64,000 nt of DNA from Ecdyonurus torrentis (GCA_949318235.1 OX439127.1:5327932-5391931), one strand, 5' to 3'. Positions 13,677 to 27,882 are shown, counted from the stretch's first letter. Numbers and translations: made by a program. The notes: generated by a model from the sequence alone, not told the origin.

Positions 13677-13784
13677 CTCAACATTTAGAAAATCTACTGC
13701 CTTCTCAAACTTTTGGTCCAGCAAAGAAGCAGTGGCTTGTTTCTTCTCTGCACAAGCATGACAACGACGATCTGCAAACATCGT
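13677..13784 (-). CDS. ZAD-like exon of the zinc-finger gene
   Basis: A 108 bp exon (36 codons, phase 0 at both ends) between an acceptor TTTCTTTCCACAG and donor GAG|GTAATA. It encodes an ATG at the second codon, then FADRRCHACAEKK and a helical stretch ending FLNVE. Spliced to the next exon this gives CxxC, 35 residues, CxxC, then an amphipathic helix. That is the four-cysteine arrangement of ZAD domains, which mediate dimerisation in insect C2H2 proteins; the spacing is a little shorter than usual. The ATG may be the true start if the preceding exon is non-coding. No additional upstream exon was found. Confidence 0.65.
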
Positions 13785-15170
13785 CTGTGGAAAGAAAAAT
13801 AAACGTTTTGTTTTATTCTGTGGGTAGCCAGGATCTTGCAACAAGAAGGGTCCAGCCTATGGTGAGCATGGGAAAAGGGGAGGAAACCACCCTCTTTACC
13901 CATGCTTTTTCAGACCCTTCAGTGGTGGGGGGTCCTAACAGACTGGAGTCAGTTTTCCAAAACACCCCTAAAAAGAGTTATTAATAAATTTTGAAAATTA
14001 ATTTTTGTTGTTGCTATTTTTATAATAATTAAGAGGACTTAATTGAGTACACAAATGAAGACAATTTTAAATGTTGATAATTATTTCTCGGGTTATAGCC
14101 CTTTGAAGTTGCTCCAATTTGTGTACCCTGAAAGTATAGGCAACTTTTCTTACATGTATGCCAAACAAGTTGCCTAACTTACAGGGGCAAACATTTTACA
14201 GTATTGCTCCGATCTTGATTTATAGAAAGTTTTCTGTGTATCCAATGTCATATTAAAAATATTTATCACTTTTACAATTCTATCAAAAAATAATATCAGC
14301 TTTCAAATGTCCTGTGTCTCCTTGTTAGCTTCACTTTTTAATTCATATTTTTCCCCAATATACTTTATGATTCCTAATCTATGATTTTCTTTATTGTTGT
14401 TGTTTATTTATTGTTATCGTAATTTTAATATTCTATTTACTTTACAAATTAGATGGTTTTCATATTCATGTTTTAGAGGAAAATTTGTGTATCTCGTTTT
14501 TTATAACTCGATGTAAAATGTAATGCTGTACGTAAAGCCTGTTCTTTGCTCCATAACGATCACTTATGGTTATAATCAAATGAAATGTTTTTTAATCTTA
14601 TATGAAATAATTATATTAAAATGAACATTTTAATATTAAATTAATAATTAAGAAATGGAGAAAAAATATTCAAGTTAAATTATTCCATAAACAGAAAAAT
14701 GTACTCTTTATAAATTATTTTAATTTTTCCAAGAGGAAAATTTCTTAGAGATTTAATAATAGCTTTCTTACTCATTTTACTGTTTTAATTTGGGTATATT
14801 ATAATTATTTTACTTTAATTATATTATTTTTGTCCAAAGAATTTATTTGGAACGTTTTATTAACAAAAATTAAAACCTAGTTTTAGTTTTCAGTTAGATA
14901 ACAAGACACAAATAAACAACACACACACAAATAATAAAAATTAAAAGATAAAATTATAAATATATTGGACCACATGCATGCAACAAACTACATGAATATG
15001 CAATAATTTTTTTTCTCCATAAAAATATCGTAAAAATTGTTTTAAATTTCATATGCATTTAAAGTTTTTCTGTAGATCACGCTAGTATTTTTTATTGAAA
15101 AGTGGAACAATTCAATTTTGCACACGTTGAGTTTGAAGTTTTGTATCTTGTAAATGCTAAAGGTGGCGTA
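13785..15170. other. Upstream region of the zinc-finger gene, no other gene seen
   Basis: A GC-richer patch at 13,830-13,975 has short frames in both strands but no recognisable protein; it could be promoter or 5' UTR. Beyond 14,000 the DNA is AT-rich with a weak foldback near 14,115-14,205 (CAACTTTTCTTACATG region). No gene recognised. Confidence 0.4.
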
Positions 15171-16330
15171 ACCCCCCCCCCCCCCTCCCAAAAAAAATTG
15201 AGGTTTATTTGCGGAAGATTTTGATTCGAGCCGAAACTTTTTGGAGTATAGAGCATATTATTATTGTTCCTTGGTTTATTATAAAGCTAAACAAATAATA
15301 TAAAATTATCTTTACGACAAAAATGCTACCCTAACGAATTTAAAGTAGTACGTTAAGCCTGGAGTTTTTTTTTTAAAGGGTCGATCCGAGCACCGATCTG
15401 CTCAAATGATCGTGATCTGATCGAAAATAGATCAATCGACTACAAAACTGGAGTGTTGGTCGCCTATTTTGCCGTAGTATCTCACGCAAAGAAAAAAAAA
15501 ATTTCGATTGAGATTTGCAAATTAAATGACGTCCAGTTTGAGATTTTTTTTTTATAGGCCCCCCGTGCTTAAAAATTAAATGAATATAAAAGTAGAAAAT
15601 AAAAAGGTATCCGGAGCACTGTATTTTTACGCCTCAAATACAAAAATAACATTTAGTTTACATTTAAAATTAATTTTCATTAAAGAAAAAAAAAACCTTG
15701 ACTACGATAGCAAAACATTGATTATTAAGGGAGGGGGGCATGTTTTTCACACAAAATAATGCAAAAAAAAAAAAAAAAAAATTTAGTCTTTCTCTCCCTT
15801 TGTGATTTGTAAAGATTCCTTTATGTATGTTTTAAGTTTTTATAGTTATACAGAAAAGGTCAGTGACTCTATTAAGAGGAGCATAATTTATTATTGCTTT
15901 TTATTATTATTAGAATAAGATATTGAAGCCGTTCAGATTTCGATTTTTTTTCTTTCAATAACGCCTCTTCGGGGCGCAGAAGGGTGCTAGCTCAGGGGGT
16001 TCACTCCACGATCGCGGAGTAGCTCTTATGGCCAATCCAACTCTTAATTTGGTGCCATTTAAAAGTTAATTGTAACTGCTACGTGTGACAAAAATTTTCA
16101 AAACTCGTGACACCCGTGACCATCATGCTATTTTCCCATTCCAGTCCATGTTATTAAAGCCATAGACTACATAAAACAACATGTGCTTTTTAATAAATAA
16201 ACATGAAATAAGATCTTCAAAACTGTTAACCATTTTTACCACAATGTTAATGTAGACCAACGAGAGTGAAAAAACTGTGAAGTATATGCCATTTGCGTAA
16301 AAATTCATGTATATGACGTATATTTACATT
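15150..16330. other. Decayed hAT-like fragments in AT-rich DNA
   Basis: Patches of GC-rich sequence in an AT-rich stretch: GGTGGCGTAAC followed by a poly-C run (15,163-15,186), GATCGATCC-type words at 15,378-15,440, and CTCCACGATCGCGGAGTAGC at 16,004-16,023. The last resembles the interior of the hAT-like element at 59.8 kb. A piece of the ATAGAC-type palindromic repeat occupies about 16,150-16,320 (compare 29.2 and 45.5 kb). No gene. Confidence 0.45.
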
Positions 16331-16353
16331 TTTGTTAATAAGCAAAATATTAG

Positions 16354-16355
<2 letters not shown>

Positions 16356-16396
<41 letters not shown>
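16356..16396. repeat. Poly-A run
   Basis: About 40 consecutive A. No SINE or LINE body recognised beside it. Confidence 0.85.
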
Positions 16397-16399
<3 letters not shown>

Positions 16400-17055
16400 T
16401 AGAAGTTTCGTCTTCCAAATAAATTGTGTAAATTAAGAACGTATAAAATGAATAAGAAATAGTAAACAACTTGTGAGGGATTGTTTTTACTGTATTTTAC
16501 AAAGCTATTATTTTGGTAAAATTCAACAAATTATTTTTTTCATCTTCATTCAAATGCCTTCATATCAGGTAAACAAAAGTTTATAAAAGTGTAAGCTTGT
16601 ATAAAGACCACAGTAGAATTTTAGTATGAAGAAAATGTTCTAATTCCAGTTATGCTTAATTCCCTCACAATAAACAACATTTTAAATCAAGACAGGAACA
16701 CAAAGTCGTCTGCTATCATTTCAATGATGTTGTTGGGTTCTAAGTCTTCTTCTTCTTCTTTTTTTTTTTAACTCCTTTTTGTAATTCTGCTATTGTGTAA
16801 CCATTAGCCTAATCCTCGTACGTTCAAAAAATATGAATTATGCTTTTTAGAAAAAAAAATAATGTTTTAATTTTGTGTTACCAAAAATTTAATTTATAAA
16901 CCAAAATAAAATTTTTAATGTCTGCCACTGAATTTGGCTTGCGTTTGGCCTCATTCTCATTCGTTAAAAAAAGTTGCGAAAAAAATAATAATAATAATAA
17001 TAAGAGCAGTAAATAAAAATCATAATATTTAAATCCGTCATCTTAATTTATTGTT
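16397..17055. other. AT-rich DNA with a small repeat fragment
   Basis: Words at 16,665-16,735 (AGGAACACAAAGTCGTCTGC) belong to the repeat family that is complete at 42.9-43.3 kb. Otherwise nothing recognised. Confidence 0.45.
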
Positions 17056-17061
17056 AAAAAT

Positions 17062-17222
17062 AAAAATCTTTCGATTAATAATGAAGAATTTCCAAGATTT
17101 GTGAGCGTTACCAAAAGGTATAACCAAATAATAATGATATAATTATATTTAATATTTGCTTGGCTATATGAACGTTCTCAAATATTGGAAATTCTTCATT
17201 ATTGATCAAAATATTTTTATTT
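17062..17222. mobile_element. Small palindromic MITE
   Basis: AATAATGAAGAATTTCCAA on the left is mirrored by TTGGAAATTCTTCATTATT on the right, with looser inversion inside. About 160 bp, non-coding. Confidence 0.65.
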
Positions 17223-17399
17223 ATTAAGAATCAATTTAAATTACTAATTTTAAAAATTAGAACGATTCTTATTTTCTGATCTTATAATGTTGTAACATTA
17301 AAGAAAAAAAAATGCAAACCAAAAAAATACAAGATAAAAACAAATAAATTGACTAGAAATATTAAACCAAATCGTGTATTTTCTTACTCAAATTTAAAA

Positions 17400-17496
17400 A
17401 AAAATTGCAGGGGATACCCCCGCACCCCCGGTAGGCGGGTGTCGCCCCTACACTCCCCTTGGACCTCCCCCGTCACAAAATCCTGCTTACGCCACT
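17400..17496. mobile_element. Right terminus of a hAT-like element
   Basis: GC-rich run with GGGGATACCCC and GTCGCCCCT words ending CTTACGCCACTG. On the minus strand this reads CAGTGGCGTAAG, a common hAT-type terminus. A matching left end with an 8 bp duplication was not found, so the element is truncated or rearranged. Confidence 0.5.
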
Positions 17497-17782
17497 GTAT
17501 ATAATGATTAACTTTATTTTTATTCCCAGTTTTCTATCATTATTAGAGTACGATCTGGATATAATCTTTTATACACACAATTCAAAATAAAAATGCTCGG
17601 GACAGATAGCAAATCTAAGTTTTTGTTACATATTGAGAAGAAAATGAGATAGATTATACGTAAATATTTTTGTCCCTATAAATAAGGTGTTCTATTTTTA
17701 TGCCTTTAAGACAGCAAATGTGAATGCAAGCCCATAGAAAATACTGATGCTGCGTGATTTGAAATTGCATGTTATTGTCTTT

Positions 17783-17785
<3 letters not shown>

Positions 17786-17838
<53 letters not shown>
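17786..17838. repeat. (CT)n microsatellite
   Basis: About 53 bases of pure CT repeat. Confidence 0.95.
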
Positions 17839-17842
<4 letters not shown>

Positions 17843-19118
17843 TATGAAATAATAATTATTAACAGCTTTTATCGCGCGAAATCAGGTGTATATGTACATA
17901 TCCTCTCAATTTAACCCAACTGTTTTACAGTACAGTCAGCTACAATATAATATTGGTAGTGTTACGCCGAGAATGTTACATTTTTTTTAATAATTATGGT
18001 AATAAGTTTAAGTAACATTATTTCATTTATAATTAAAAAATTTTAATTTTTAAAATTTTCTTTTTACAAAATAACATAATTGAAAATATATATACATTTC
18101 ATATTAATTTAAAAAATAGAAAAATGAGAATATATATTTGAGAATTTATTATTCAGAATACTCCAGTATATGACGCCATGCGGATACACCCTATATATAA
18201 TGAGACGTCCAGTGTTTTCTATACAGCTACTTGAGATAAAGAAACAAAAGCAAGCTCTGTTTTAACACGTCGCTTCTATGACGTATATTGATTTGCTCAA
18301 GCATTTTTAAAATCTTATATTACTCAATAAATCTATCAGTCATTAAAATTTATATTACCTCTCGTCATGAATTAGTTAATTACTAACTGACAGTTTAATT
18401 ACATTATCGATAAGAGATTTATCGTATATCAAAAAACTATTTCTTAATATTTAACATATAGAGATAGGGTGCATAGCCAAGCTGAAGTGTTTGCAAGATT
18501 CCGTCATCCTCCCTCCCTCCCTCCCTCCCTCCCACCCACCCACCCACCCCTTATATCACCCTCCTTGCAGCTGCAAACGTAACCTCTGGGTGATCTTTAC
18601 TAAAAAGAAAACTATATTTCTTTTTGTGTAAAATATTTAATGTTTGGCGTCTTCTGTGAATTATTTAACTTCTATGTATAAATTATGTCTATAAAATGTT
18701 TTCAATGCATTTACTAAGAATTATAAATATATTGTATTATTATTGTACAAATATTTCTTGGGTGACGTCATTTTATAAACATTTCATCATCGACAACTTG
18801 CATGATAGAAATAGCTGTAAATAAATAAAACTGAGATAATAAATATATAATAATATACTTCATTATAAAAAAAAAAAAATCAAGAGAATACATCAATTTA
18901 TTTATTACTTTCTTATACACAAAATGCAATAAATGTGTATAATCTTTAATATAATAAAATTTAATGAACAAAGATTAAATCTTAAGACGTTAATAAAAAA
19001 AAACTGTATCAACTTACAAATTTTTTTATCATTGTTTTAACTGTAACATTTTATATTTACATGAGCAGAGATAAGCGTGTACAGCTCTTGCCAAAAGTTC
19101 CCGAACGATTTGCCCGAT
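17839..19118. other. AT-rich DNA, no gene seen
   Basis: Contains an inverted fragment of the TATAGGG-family MITE (18,155-18,212, ending ACACCCTATA) and a CCCT/CCCA tetranucleotide tract at 18,508-18,549. No protein-like frame. Confidence 0.45.
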
Positions 19119-19535
<417 letters not shown>

Positions 19536-19536
19536 T

Positions 19537-20957
19537 GCAAATTTGCACTCAGATTTGTATTGGGGAGCTATAGTTAAAAAAAAAATGTGCAACAGAATTA
19601 ATTGACACAAAACTGCTTGCGAAAATTCCCGATCTAAGGATCGGCATAACAGAGAAAACGGTATCTAACATGAATATAAAAATTATATCTTTTCAGTATC
19701 GTACAATTGCAGTGTTGATCAAACATTAAAAAAATTAATAATAATAAAAATTATAAAAGAGCCTATTTATTATTTATTAAAAAAAATATATAATTTTTCC
19801 GTGGCAACCTGGAATCAATTTTAGATGACGATGCCGATGACACAAGAAGTTTGTCTGTATAGCTCAACTCCACATGTAATTTCAATCTTGGTTGCAAACA
19901 GAACTGCTAATGTATAAGAAGGCAAACTACCCTGCGTACACATTGCTGCAATGCAACGGAGACTGTGCTTATAGTCATAATTAAATGTGAATCAAATAAT
20001 TCAACCAATCAAACAATTTATTGACATGCATAATTATTCACAAACTTTAAAAGTTAAACAGTTTATTTGAGTTTATAAATAAACTAAAAATAATAAATTA
20101 GTCATTCAAGGCCACAACAAAACAACAAGTTACAGAAATATGATAAAATAAAAACTGTACTCCCGATAATGCAATGCAGGAATGACACATTTTGTTTTAT
20201 GATCTCACTCGCACATATGTGTATGATTTTATGTCATCAAAGAATTCTATTCAACCATGCTCGTGATTTTAGTGACCTCTCCTCCACAGCTCACGCTATA
20301 TTGCATCTCATAACGAAACTATAAACTTTTAACAAAATTGATGACATCATAACTTCATAATATCAAAATAATAATAAGAACTTTATTTCTTTATTTTATT
20401 TCTCCACACTATTTTAACTCCAAACTTATCTCTATGGCAAAACAATACACACCACTTCAATGATGAAACTTTTATATTTTCCCTTATTATACTTAAACTT
20501 ATATGAAATTGATTATATATAAATTTGAATTATAATTTTTATTTAATTGAATTATACAAAATATTAATTTAAATTAAAATGCCTTTCATTAGCATTTAAA
20601 CTCTGCACTAAAAGCACACAAAAATGAATAAAAAACAAGTAAAACTTCAAAGCATTAACAAAAACATTGTATTTGATCAATCTAACCGTAGTGCTTTTAT
20701 TCCGCGCATATGTCGCTATATATTTAATTTTGAGCCAAATCAAAGTCAAAATGTGTGTGTGTGTTATACTTAATATTAAATTTAAAAAATACATAAATTC
20801 CACAGTACGTAGTATAAAATTGCTATGTACGTACTACAGTACGACGTACTGTACGCTACAATGTTTTTTTATTTATTTTAAGTGTAGTTGGATATAAAAT
20901 ATTGAAGTGTAAAACAATGAAACTTAACTAATTTTTTTAACAAAAAAATGTAAACTG

Positions 20958-21015
<58 letters not shown>

Positions 21016-21233
21016 CTCGCTCTCTCTCTCTACATAATACAGTATATTATAATCTTATAGATCATATAAGAGGTGCGAACATCATCATCATGGTGAGAAA
21101 ATGAGTCATTATCCCACACCAGCCTATATTATTGTGTTATATCCAATATGAAGTCAACTTTAACATGAATGCATACACCCTGAAGATTAATAAATAATTA
21201 ATTAATTTAAAAAAATTATATGTCACTAAATAA

Positions 21234-21284
<51 letters not shown>

Positions 21285-21495
21285 TCGACAAGTAGTTTTA
21301 AGAAGCGTCATTTCAAATACATTTTATTTCTACAGTATTTACATTGTGATCTCGTTGTCAAATCACTCATTCTTTTTTGTTTTCTTTTTTTCTCTATAAT
21401 AAACTTATCCTTTCTTCCACGTTTTTGTAATGCAATACGTATTGAATTACATGCAATATTATAGCTATATTTGTAGTGGGTGACATAGAGTAAGT

Positions 21496-21552
<57 letters not shown>

Positions 21553-21905
21553 CTATTATTTCGTGTAAAAAAAGTTTAGTTTTAGCGTTTAACACTTAAT
21601 AATTTTATACATTAAAGTAGAAATAATTAAACTATATAAAAATACATAATGGTGCATTTTTTAGTTTTTTTTTTTACATTAATGACACAATTAAGGATTT
21701 AAAACTTGAAGATTTCAAATAAAATTGATAAACCACAAATATTATTATTATTAATTTTTTTTTTTTGAGAAATGTTTGGATAAATACGCTGATTTGTATT
21801 TTTGATTCTTTGGCAAAAGGCAAAATAGGTGTTAAAAGTAACTATAATTATTATACCTACACAATATAAAAAGTGTTATACATTATTGAACCAAACTATA
21901 GCATT
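19537..21905 (+). repeat. 2.4 kb direct segmental repeat, copy B
   Basis: Second copy of the 5,755-8,160 segment in the same orientation, about 13.8 kb away. Small indels and substitutions are scattered throughout. Microsatellites inside it: (CT)n at 20,961-21,031, (GA)n at 21,237-21,280 and at 21,502-21,552. No gene recognised; short frames here have counterparts that are not conserved in copy A. Confidence 0.85.
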
Positions 21906-22139
21906 TAAAAATATTGAATCATGATGATGGACCTTGCAAATATTTTTAGGGCAACGATGACAATATTTCGGAAAAAAACAACTCATCATGAGTTATCTAA
22001 ATTTGATGGGTTGAAAGTCCTAACACGCTGCTTATTATATAAGTAAATATTATCCACTTTTAATACTTTTCTGACAAAGAATCAGAAACACAAATCAGCG
22101 TATTTCCCTGAAATTTACAAAGTTCAATATACAAATAAA

Positions 22140-22462
<323 letters not shown>

Positions 22463-22616
22463 TAGTTTAAAGTGCATCTCAGAGTTTAAAAATGTTAATT
22501 GTGACATTTAATGCAACAAAAAAATTGACAAATGCATCTATACATCACCAAGTTTGCACACGCTATACGTTATAGAATGTCGAGTCAATATTAGAGCTGT
22601 AAATTTAAACCGGTTC

Positions 22617-23564
22617 GAGCACCCGCCCGGGCGGCGTATTTTTACATGCCCCTTGATTTCGGCACCTTATACAATTTCTTCGTATTTCATTTGATTTCTG
22701 AGTCAAAATTTTTGCTGGAAGTGTGGGTTATATATTATTAAAGTATTGTACATTAATTATAACTACTATTCTATACATTTTTGAGAGTTATTATTCATTT
22801 AAAAGTATAATAAATTTTAATAAATTTGTTTAAACTACCATAAGTGACTTCGCGCGTTGCGCAACTGATGTTCATGTTTTTTATTGCCACTTTTTTTGAA
22901 AATATGATAATGCATGAGTTTCTGAATAAGTTTTGCTTCATTTTGAGTTTGCATAGGCATACATATTAAAGTAAAACCATGCTTTCAAGAGATGAAAGCA
23001 AATATTTAATTATGAATTATATGTTACTAGTTTTAATAACTTTTAAATACTAGAAGTTTAAAATATTGTGCGATTAAAATATAGCAACAAAAATTAACCT
23101 ACAGACAACAGCTCTTACTGTTTGAGAAGAACAATCGCTAGAATTCGAAACAAAAATGAAACAACCAAAAAGATTAAATAGTGCGCAAATAATAATAGCG
23201 TTCATAAGAGCAAATAATTAATAAAATATACTAAATAATTTTTTTTAGACGAAGGAAAAAATGGCACCTTTTATACCATTATTATAGCCTCTTTTCTTTC
23301 TTTCTCTTTATATTGCAATTTTTTATTATTGTATTGATATACTAGAAACTGAAAGAAAAAACTATATTATCAAAGTTTTTTTTAAGCCAATTAATAAATT
23401 ACTGTTCTTTCGATCTAAATTGAGGAAATTACAAATTAATGAAAATAATTTTGATTATTTTAATACCTTACAAAATCATGATAGAAAAATATAATTTTGG
23501 AATTGTTTACCATTTTTTTAGCCCAAATTAAAAATAATGTAACGACAAAAAAGAGGTGAATATT
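22617..23564 (+). repeat. Left arm of the long inverted repeat
   Basis: Pairs with 24,241-25,200. Arm-specific marks include GCGCGTTGCGCAAC near 22,852-22,865 and AGAGGTGAATATT at the inner edge. The right arm has about 9 extra bases (CAAAACCTT) near its outer edge. Confidence 0.9.
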
Positions 23565-23712
23565 ATATCCGTGTGTTTTATTTTGACAATTTTTATATGC
23601 AAATTAATATACTCAAAATGTCTATAATATAAAAGTAAAACTAGTGAACGAAGACACATTTTGTAACATAAACAAGTTCGTCCCAAAATCTTCTGTTTGC
23701 ACTAAAATTTAG

Positions 23713-23743
<31 letters not shown>

Positions 23744-24240
23744 CGAGAAATATTTTATTTTTTTATCAATTACTCATATAATTTATGTATTTGACTGTAT
23801 ATTCAAAAAATAGTTAAATACGTAATTTCTGATGTATTTATGCCATTATAGCTAAGTCATTGCAAAAGTTGAGAAAAAAATTATGCTGCACAATAATATA
23901 AGATTCATATTTTGTAATTTTGTATTATTGTTATTAAACAGTAAATGAAGCACAATATTGATTATGATACTTATTGGAAAAATTGTTTAAAAATGGCCTA
24001 GTTTAATTATTGTATGATATTTTGTTGTCCTTGTTGATCAAAAACAGTGTATGGAGGTATTAATTACTAAAAACTTACAGTAAAATGACAAGATTTTTTT
24101 AAATTAATACACTATTAATCATATTTTTATCTTTATACTTTCAATTTAAAAAATTAAAAAACAAATTCCATAAATTTCGAGAATGTAAATAATTTATAAA
24201 ATGTTAACGTTACGAACTTAAAATAGAATACAGAGATTAA

Positions 24241-25200
24241 AATATTCACCTCTTTTTTGTCGTTATATTGTTTTTAATTTGGGCTAAAAAAATGGTAAAC
24301 ACTTCCAATAAATTATATTTTTTTATCATGATTTTGTAAGGTAGTAAAATAATCAAAATCTTTTTCATTAATTTGTAATTTCCTCAATTTAGATCGAAAG
24401 AACAGTAATTTATTAATTGGCTTAAAAAAAACTTTGATAATATAGTTTTTTCTTTCAGTTTCTAGTATATCAATACAATAATAAAAAATTGCAATATAAA
24501 GAGAAAGAAAGAAAAGAGGCTATAATAATGGTATAAAAGGTGCCATTTTTTCCTTCGTCTAAAAAAAATTATTTAGTATATTTTATTAATTATTTGCTCT
24601 TATGAACGCTATTATTATTTGCGCACTATTTAATCTTTTTGGTTGTTTCATTTTTGTTTCGAATTCTAGCGATTGTTCTTCTCAAACAGTAAGAGCTGTT
24701 GTCTGTAGGTTAATTGTTGTTGCTATATTTTAATCGCACAATATTTTAAACTTCTAGTATTTAAAAGTTATTAAAACTAGTAACATATAATTCATAATTA
24801 AATATTTGCTTTCATCTCTTGAAAGCATGGTTTTACTTTAATATGTATGCCTATGCAAACTCAAAATGAAGCAAAACTTATTCAGAAACTCATGCATTAT
24901 CATATTTTCAAAAAAAGTGGCAATAAAAAACATGAACATCAGTTGCGCAACGCGCGAAGTCACTTATGGTAGTTTAAACAAATTTATTAAAATTTATTAT
25001 ACTTTTAAATGAATAATAACTCTCAAAAATGTATAGAATAGTAGTTATAATTAATGTACAATACTTTAATAATATATAACCCACACTTCCAGCAAAAATT
25101 TTGACTCAGAAATCAAATGAAATACGAAGAAATTGTATAAGGTGCCGAAATCAAGGGGCATGTAAAAATACGCCGCCCGGGCCAAAACCTTCGGGTGCTC
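24241..25200 (-). repeat. Right arm of the long inverted repeat
   Basis: Inverted partner of 22,617-23,564. Its inner edge is AATATTCACCTC and its outer edge CGGGTGCTC. A transcript crossing both arms would form a roughly 950 bp duplex. Confidence 0.9.
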
Positions 25201-25668
25201 GTTTTTTTGAAAATGAAAAACCCGGGTTTCGAGCTTTTAGCTCGAAAACGAGCTTTTTCGAGTTGAGCTCGTAAATGACTCGTGAAAAAAACGAACTTTT
25301 GAAAATAAATCGAGCTAAAGTATAATTTTTGAAGAAAGCAAAGAAAAAATGTTTGTGATTTTTGTTTAAACTGGCATTTTTAATAATCTATCATGCAAAA
25401 TAAGCTGTGTAAAATATTTTTAAAAATTATTTTATTTTATTTATGACTTTTATCCTTCAAAAACCATTTTTTCATAATAAAAATCGAGCTTTTTTCTTCA
25501 TAGGCTCGAAGGCTCGTTTTTAAACTTCAGCTCAAATGTCGAGCTTTCCGAGCTTTGGCTCGTTTTTCGAGTTTAAGCTCGATTTCAAGCTAAACCCGGG
25601 TTTCAAGTCAAACCGGGTTAAAAAATTTCAGCCCGGGCTAAAAATATTTCGAGTTTTTTACAGCTCTA

Positions 25669-25822
25669 GTCAATATAAGTTATTTGGACACTGATTTCAA
25701 ATAACAATGTTAGAGCAAGCTGTTACTGAGAAAAGCTTTGAATTAAAATGGCTAAAACAAAAATAATAATATAAAAATAAATAAATAAAAAGTACATAAT
25801 AAAACACAAATCTGGAAAGTAC

Positions 25823-25853
<31 letters not shown>

Positions 25854-25915
25854 AAATGCCGTAAAGCTACATTTGTTTCTTTGTTTAATTTATAACTATA
25901 TATATAAGTCTACAT
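25669..25915. other. AT-rich flank with poly-A
   Basis: Short AT-rich stretch with a poly-A run at about 25,831-25,856. No gene. Confidence 0.5.
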
Positions 25916-26152
25916 TGATACAAAAAAATAATAATTAAGTGTTAAACGATGAAACTAAACTAAGGTTTCTCGAAATAATTTTTCTGTAAATTAAAATGCA
26001 TCTCTCTCTGTCTCTCTCTATCTCTCACTCTCTCTCTCTCTTTATGAAAAAAGGAGTCATTTTTCTACAAAAAAATCAAATTTAACATGCATACATAGAT
26101 TATAGATTAATATAGATTAATTATATGTCAATAAACTAACGAGAGAGAGAGA

Positions 26153-26218
<66 letters not shown>

Positions 26219-26448
26219 CTGGACAATTATATGGCTTTAAATTAACAAGCAACATCTAATAGTTACTTTTATTTCTATTTACATTGTGCTCCCGAAGTCA
26301 AAATCCCTTTGTTTTTTCTTCTCTATAACATTAATTTTTTTTCCCATATTTTTAATATACATGACTAAACATTACGTATCGAATTACATGCATTATAATA
26401 TAATGATTGTAGCTATATTTGTAGTGGGTGACATGGAGTGAGTGAATG

Positions 26449-26491
<43 letters not shown>

Positions 26492-26500
26492 AGTTTTATG
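25915..26500 (+). repeat. Diverged third copy of the segmental repeat, first piece
   Basis: Shares AAGTGTTAAACGATGAAACT, the CT tract, a TATGTCAATAAA word, the GA tract and a GTAGTGGGTGACATGGAGT word with 7,090-7,780 and 20,880-21,500. More diverged than copies A and B. (GA)n tracts lie at 26,154-26,216 and 26,449-26,490. Confidence 0.7.
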
Positions 26501-27842
26501 TAACTTCCATGAATAAAAACAAGAATTATTACTACGAAACAAAATGCAATACATCCAATTGTTATACATGCACGTTAGTACAATATCTCCATGATTTACG
26601 TACTGTTTTAGATTTAGTGCTATTTTAGAACCTCGAGTATCATTATTTTATTACAATTATAATAAAAATATATTATGTTAATAATAATTAGTTATAGCTT
26701 ACCTCTAATAACAAAAAGCAGAGTATATAATAAAAAAAATAATAATATTGTATGGTCCTACTATTTTAAAATCCGGTGTAAATCAAAATCTTGTATCAAA
26801 ACACCATTCAATTTATATATATGAGAGTTTATATGTCGTTCCACTGTGCTCATAATATTCATAAAAATATATATATCAACAACTTGAACCTTTGTGTCTA
26901 CACTTGATTTTTTTAACTCTCGCATCTAAAACTCATGCAAAACAGGATACAGTTATAAAATCATATATTGTGTCAAGTATACTGTTCTATGATACCAGAG
27001 CGGTTCCAGTAATCAAACAGTGCATTTGTGATGCTGCGGTATGAAACAATCATAATTATATAATAAGTGTTGAAAAAAAAAACAAAACTTTTTGATAATA
27101 TATAATAATAAGAATCTATTGCTTATAGTTCAGCCGGAAATTTTAAAAATTTCATCACTATTATTGTTGCATACACAGAAGGAATAAATTACGTAATTTA
27201 TGCTGCATTTATGTCATTATAACATAAATGAAGCTAAATTAGAACAAGGTAAATAATAATACTAAACAAAATGGTATTTGTACCGAAATTATTATGCATA
27301 AATTGAACACATTGTGCTAAAAACGATCGACGTAATTATTATACTTGACAAAATTGTCCACGTATTGCAATTTAATTGAAAGTTCCAAAATCTTATTTTG
27401 TGATATAAAATTTTAGTATATGGAAACGTTGCAAATTTTTATAAGGAACTGTGAGTACACATATTTCAATGTCTATTATTTAATGCTTATTTTATTGCTT
27501 GCTTTATTATTTTATTTTCTTCTTCTTCTTCTAATACTAAAAATATGCAGCAATATTATCTTCTATTGATTCTATATATTTGTGGTTTATATTAACAATT
27601 ACCCAATTTTTCCTTTTTTTTTCCTTTTCCTTTTCCTTTTTTTTTTTTTTTTTTGTTTTGTTTGTTTGTTTGTTTGCCATATTGTGTTATAGTCCTACAC
27701 CAATCCCAGTCCCAGTCAAGACATTTTCTTATCGACAGGTATTAGGACTTTCCAAATTAATGGAAAAGCACAAAATATAAAATATTTTCTAAAGAAAAGA
27801 ACGTTTTTGTATTTATTATTATTTGCAAGAGAGTACATTATA

Positions 27843-27882
<40 letters not shown>

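Larger units (their letters stand above)
22592..25668. mobile_element. Complete non-autonomous hAT-like element, 3.08 kb, palindromic body
   Basis: Bounded by TAGAGCTGTAAA on the left and its exact complement TTTACAGCTCTA on the right, with an exact 8 bp target duplication GTCAATAT at 22,584-22,591 and 25,669-25,676. An 8 bp duplication and a YARNG-type terminus are diagnostic of hAT transposons. Inside, 22,617-23,564 and 24,241-25,200 are inverted copies about 950 bases long with very few differences, around a 676 bp spacer. The right flank (25,200-25,655) is studded with GCTCG / CGAGC words, like hAT subterminal transposase-binding motifs; the left end lacks them. No reading frame over 60 codons exists, so any transposase must come from elsewhere. 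Confidence 0.88.

Noticed and set aside
14115..14205. Foldback near the zinc-finger upstream region as a regulatory element
   Set aside because: Pairing is short and interrupted; nothing ties it to promoter function.
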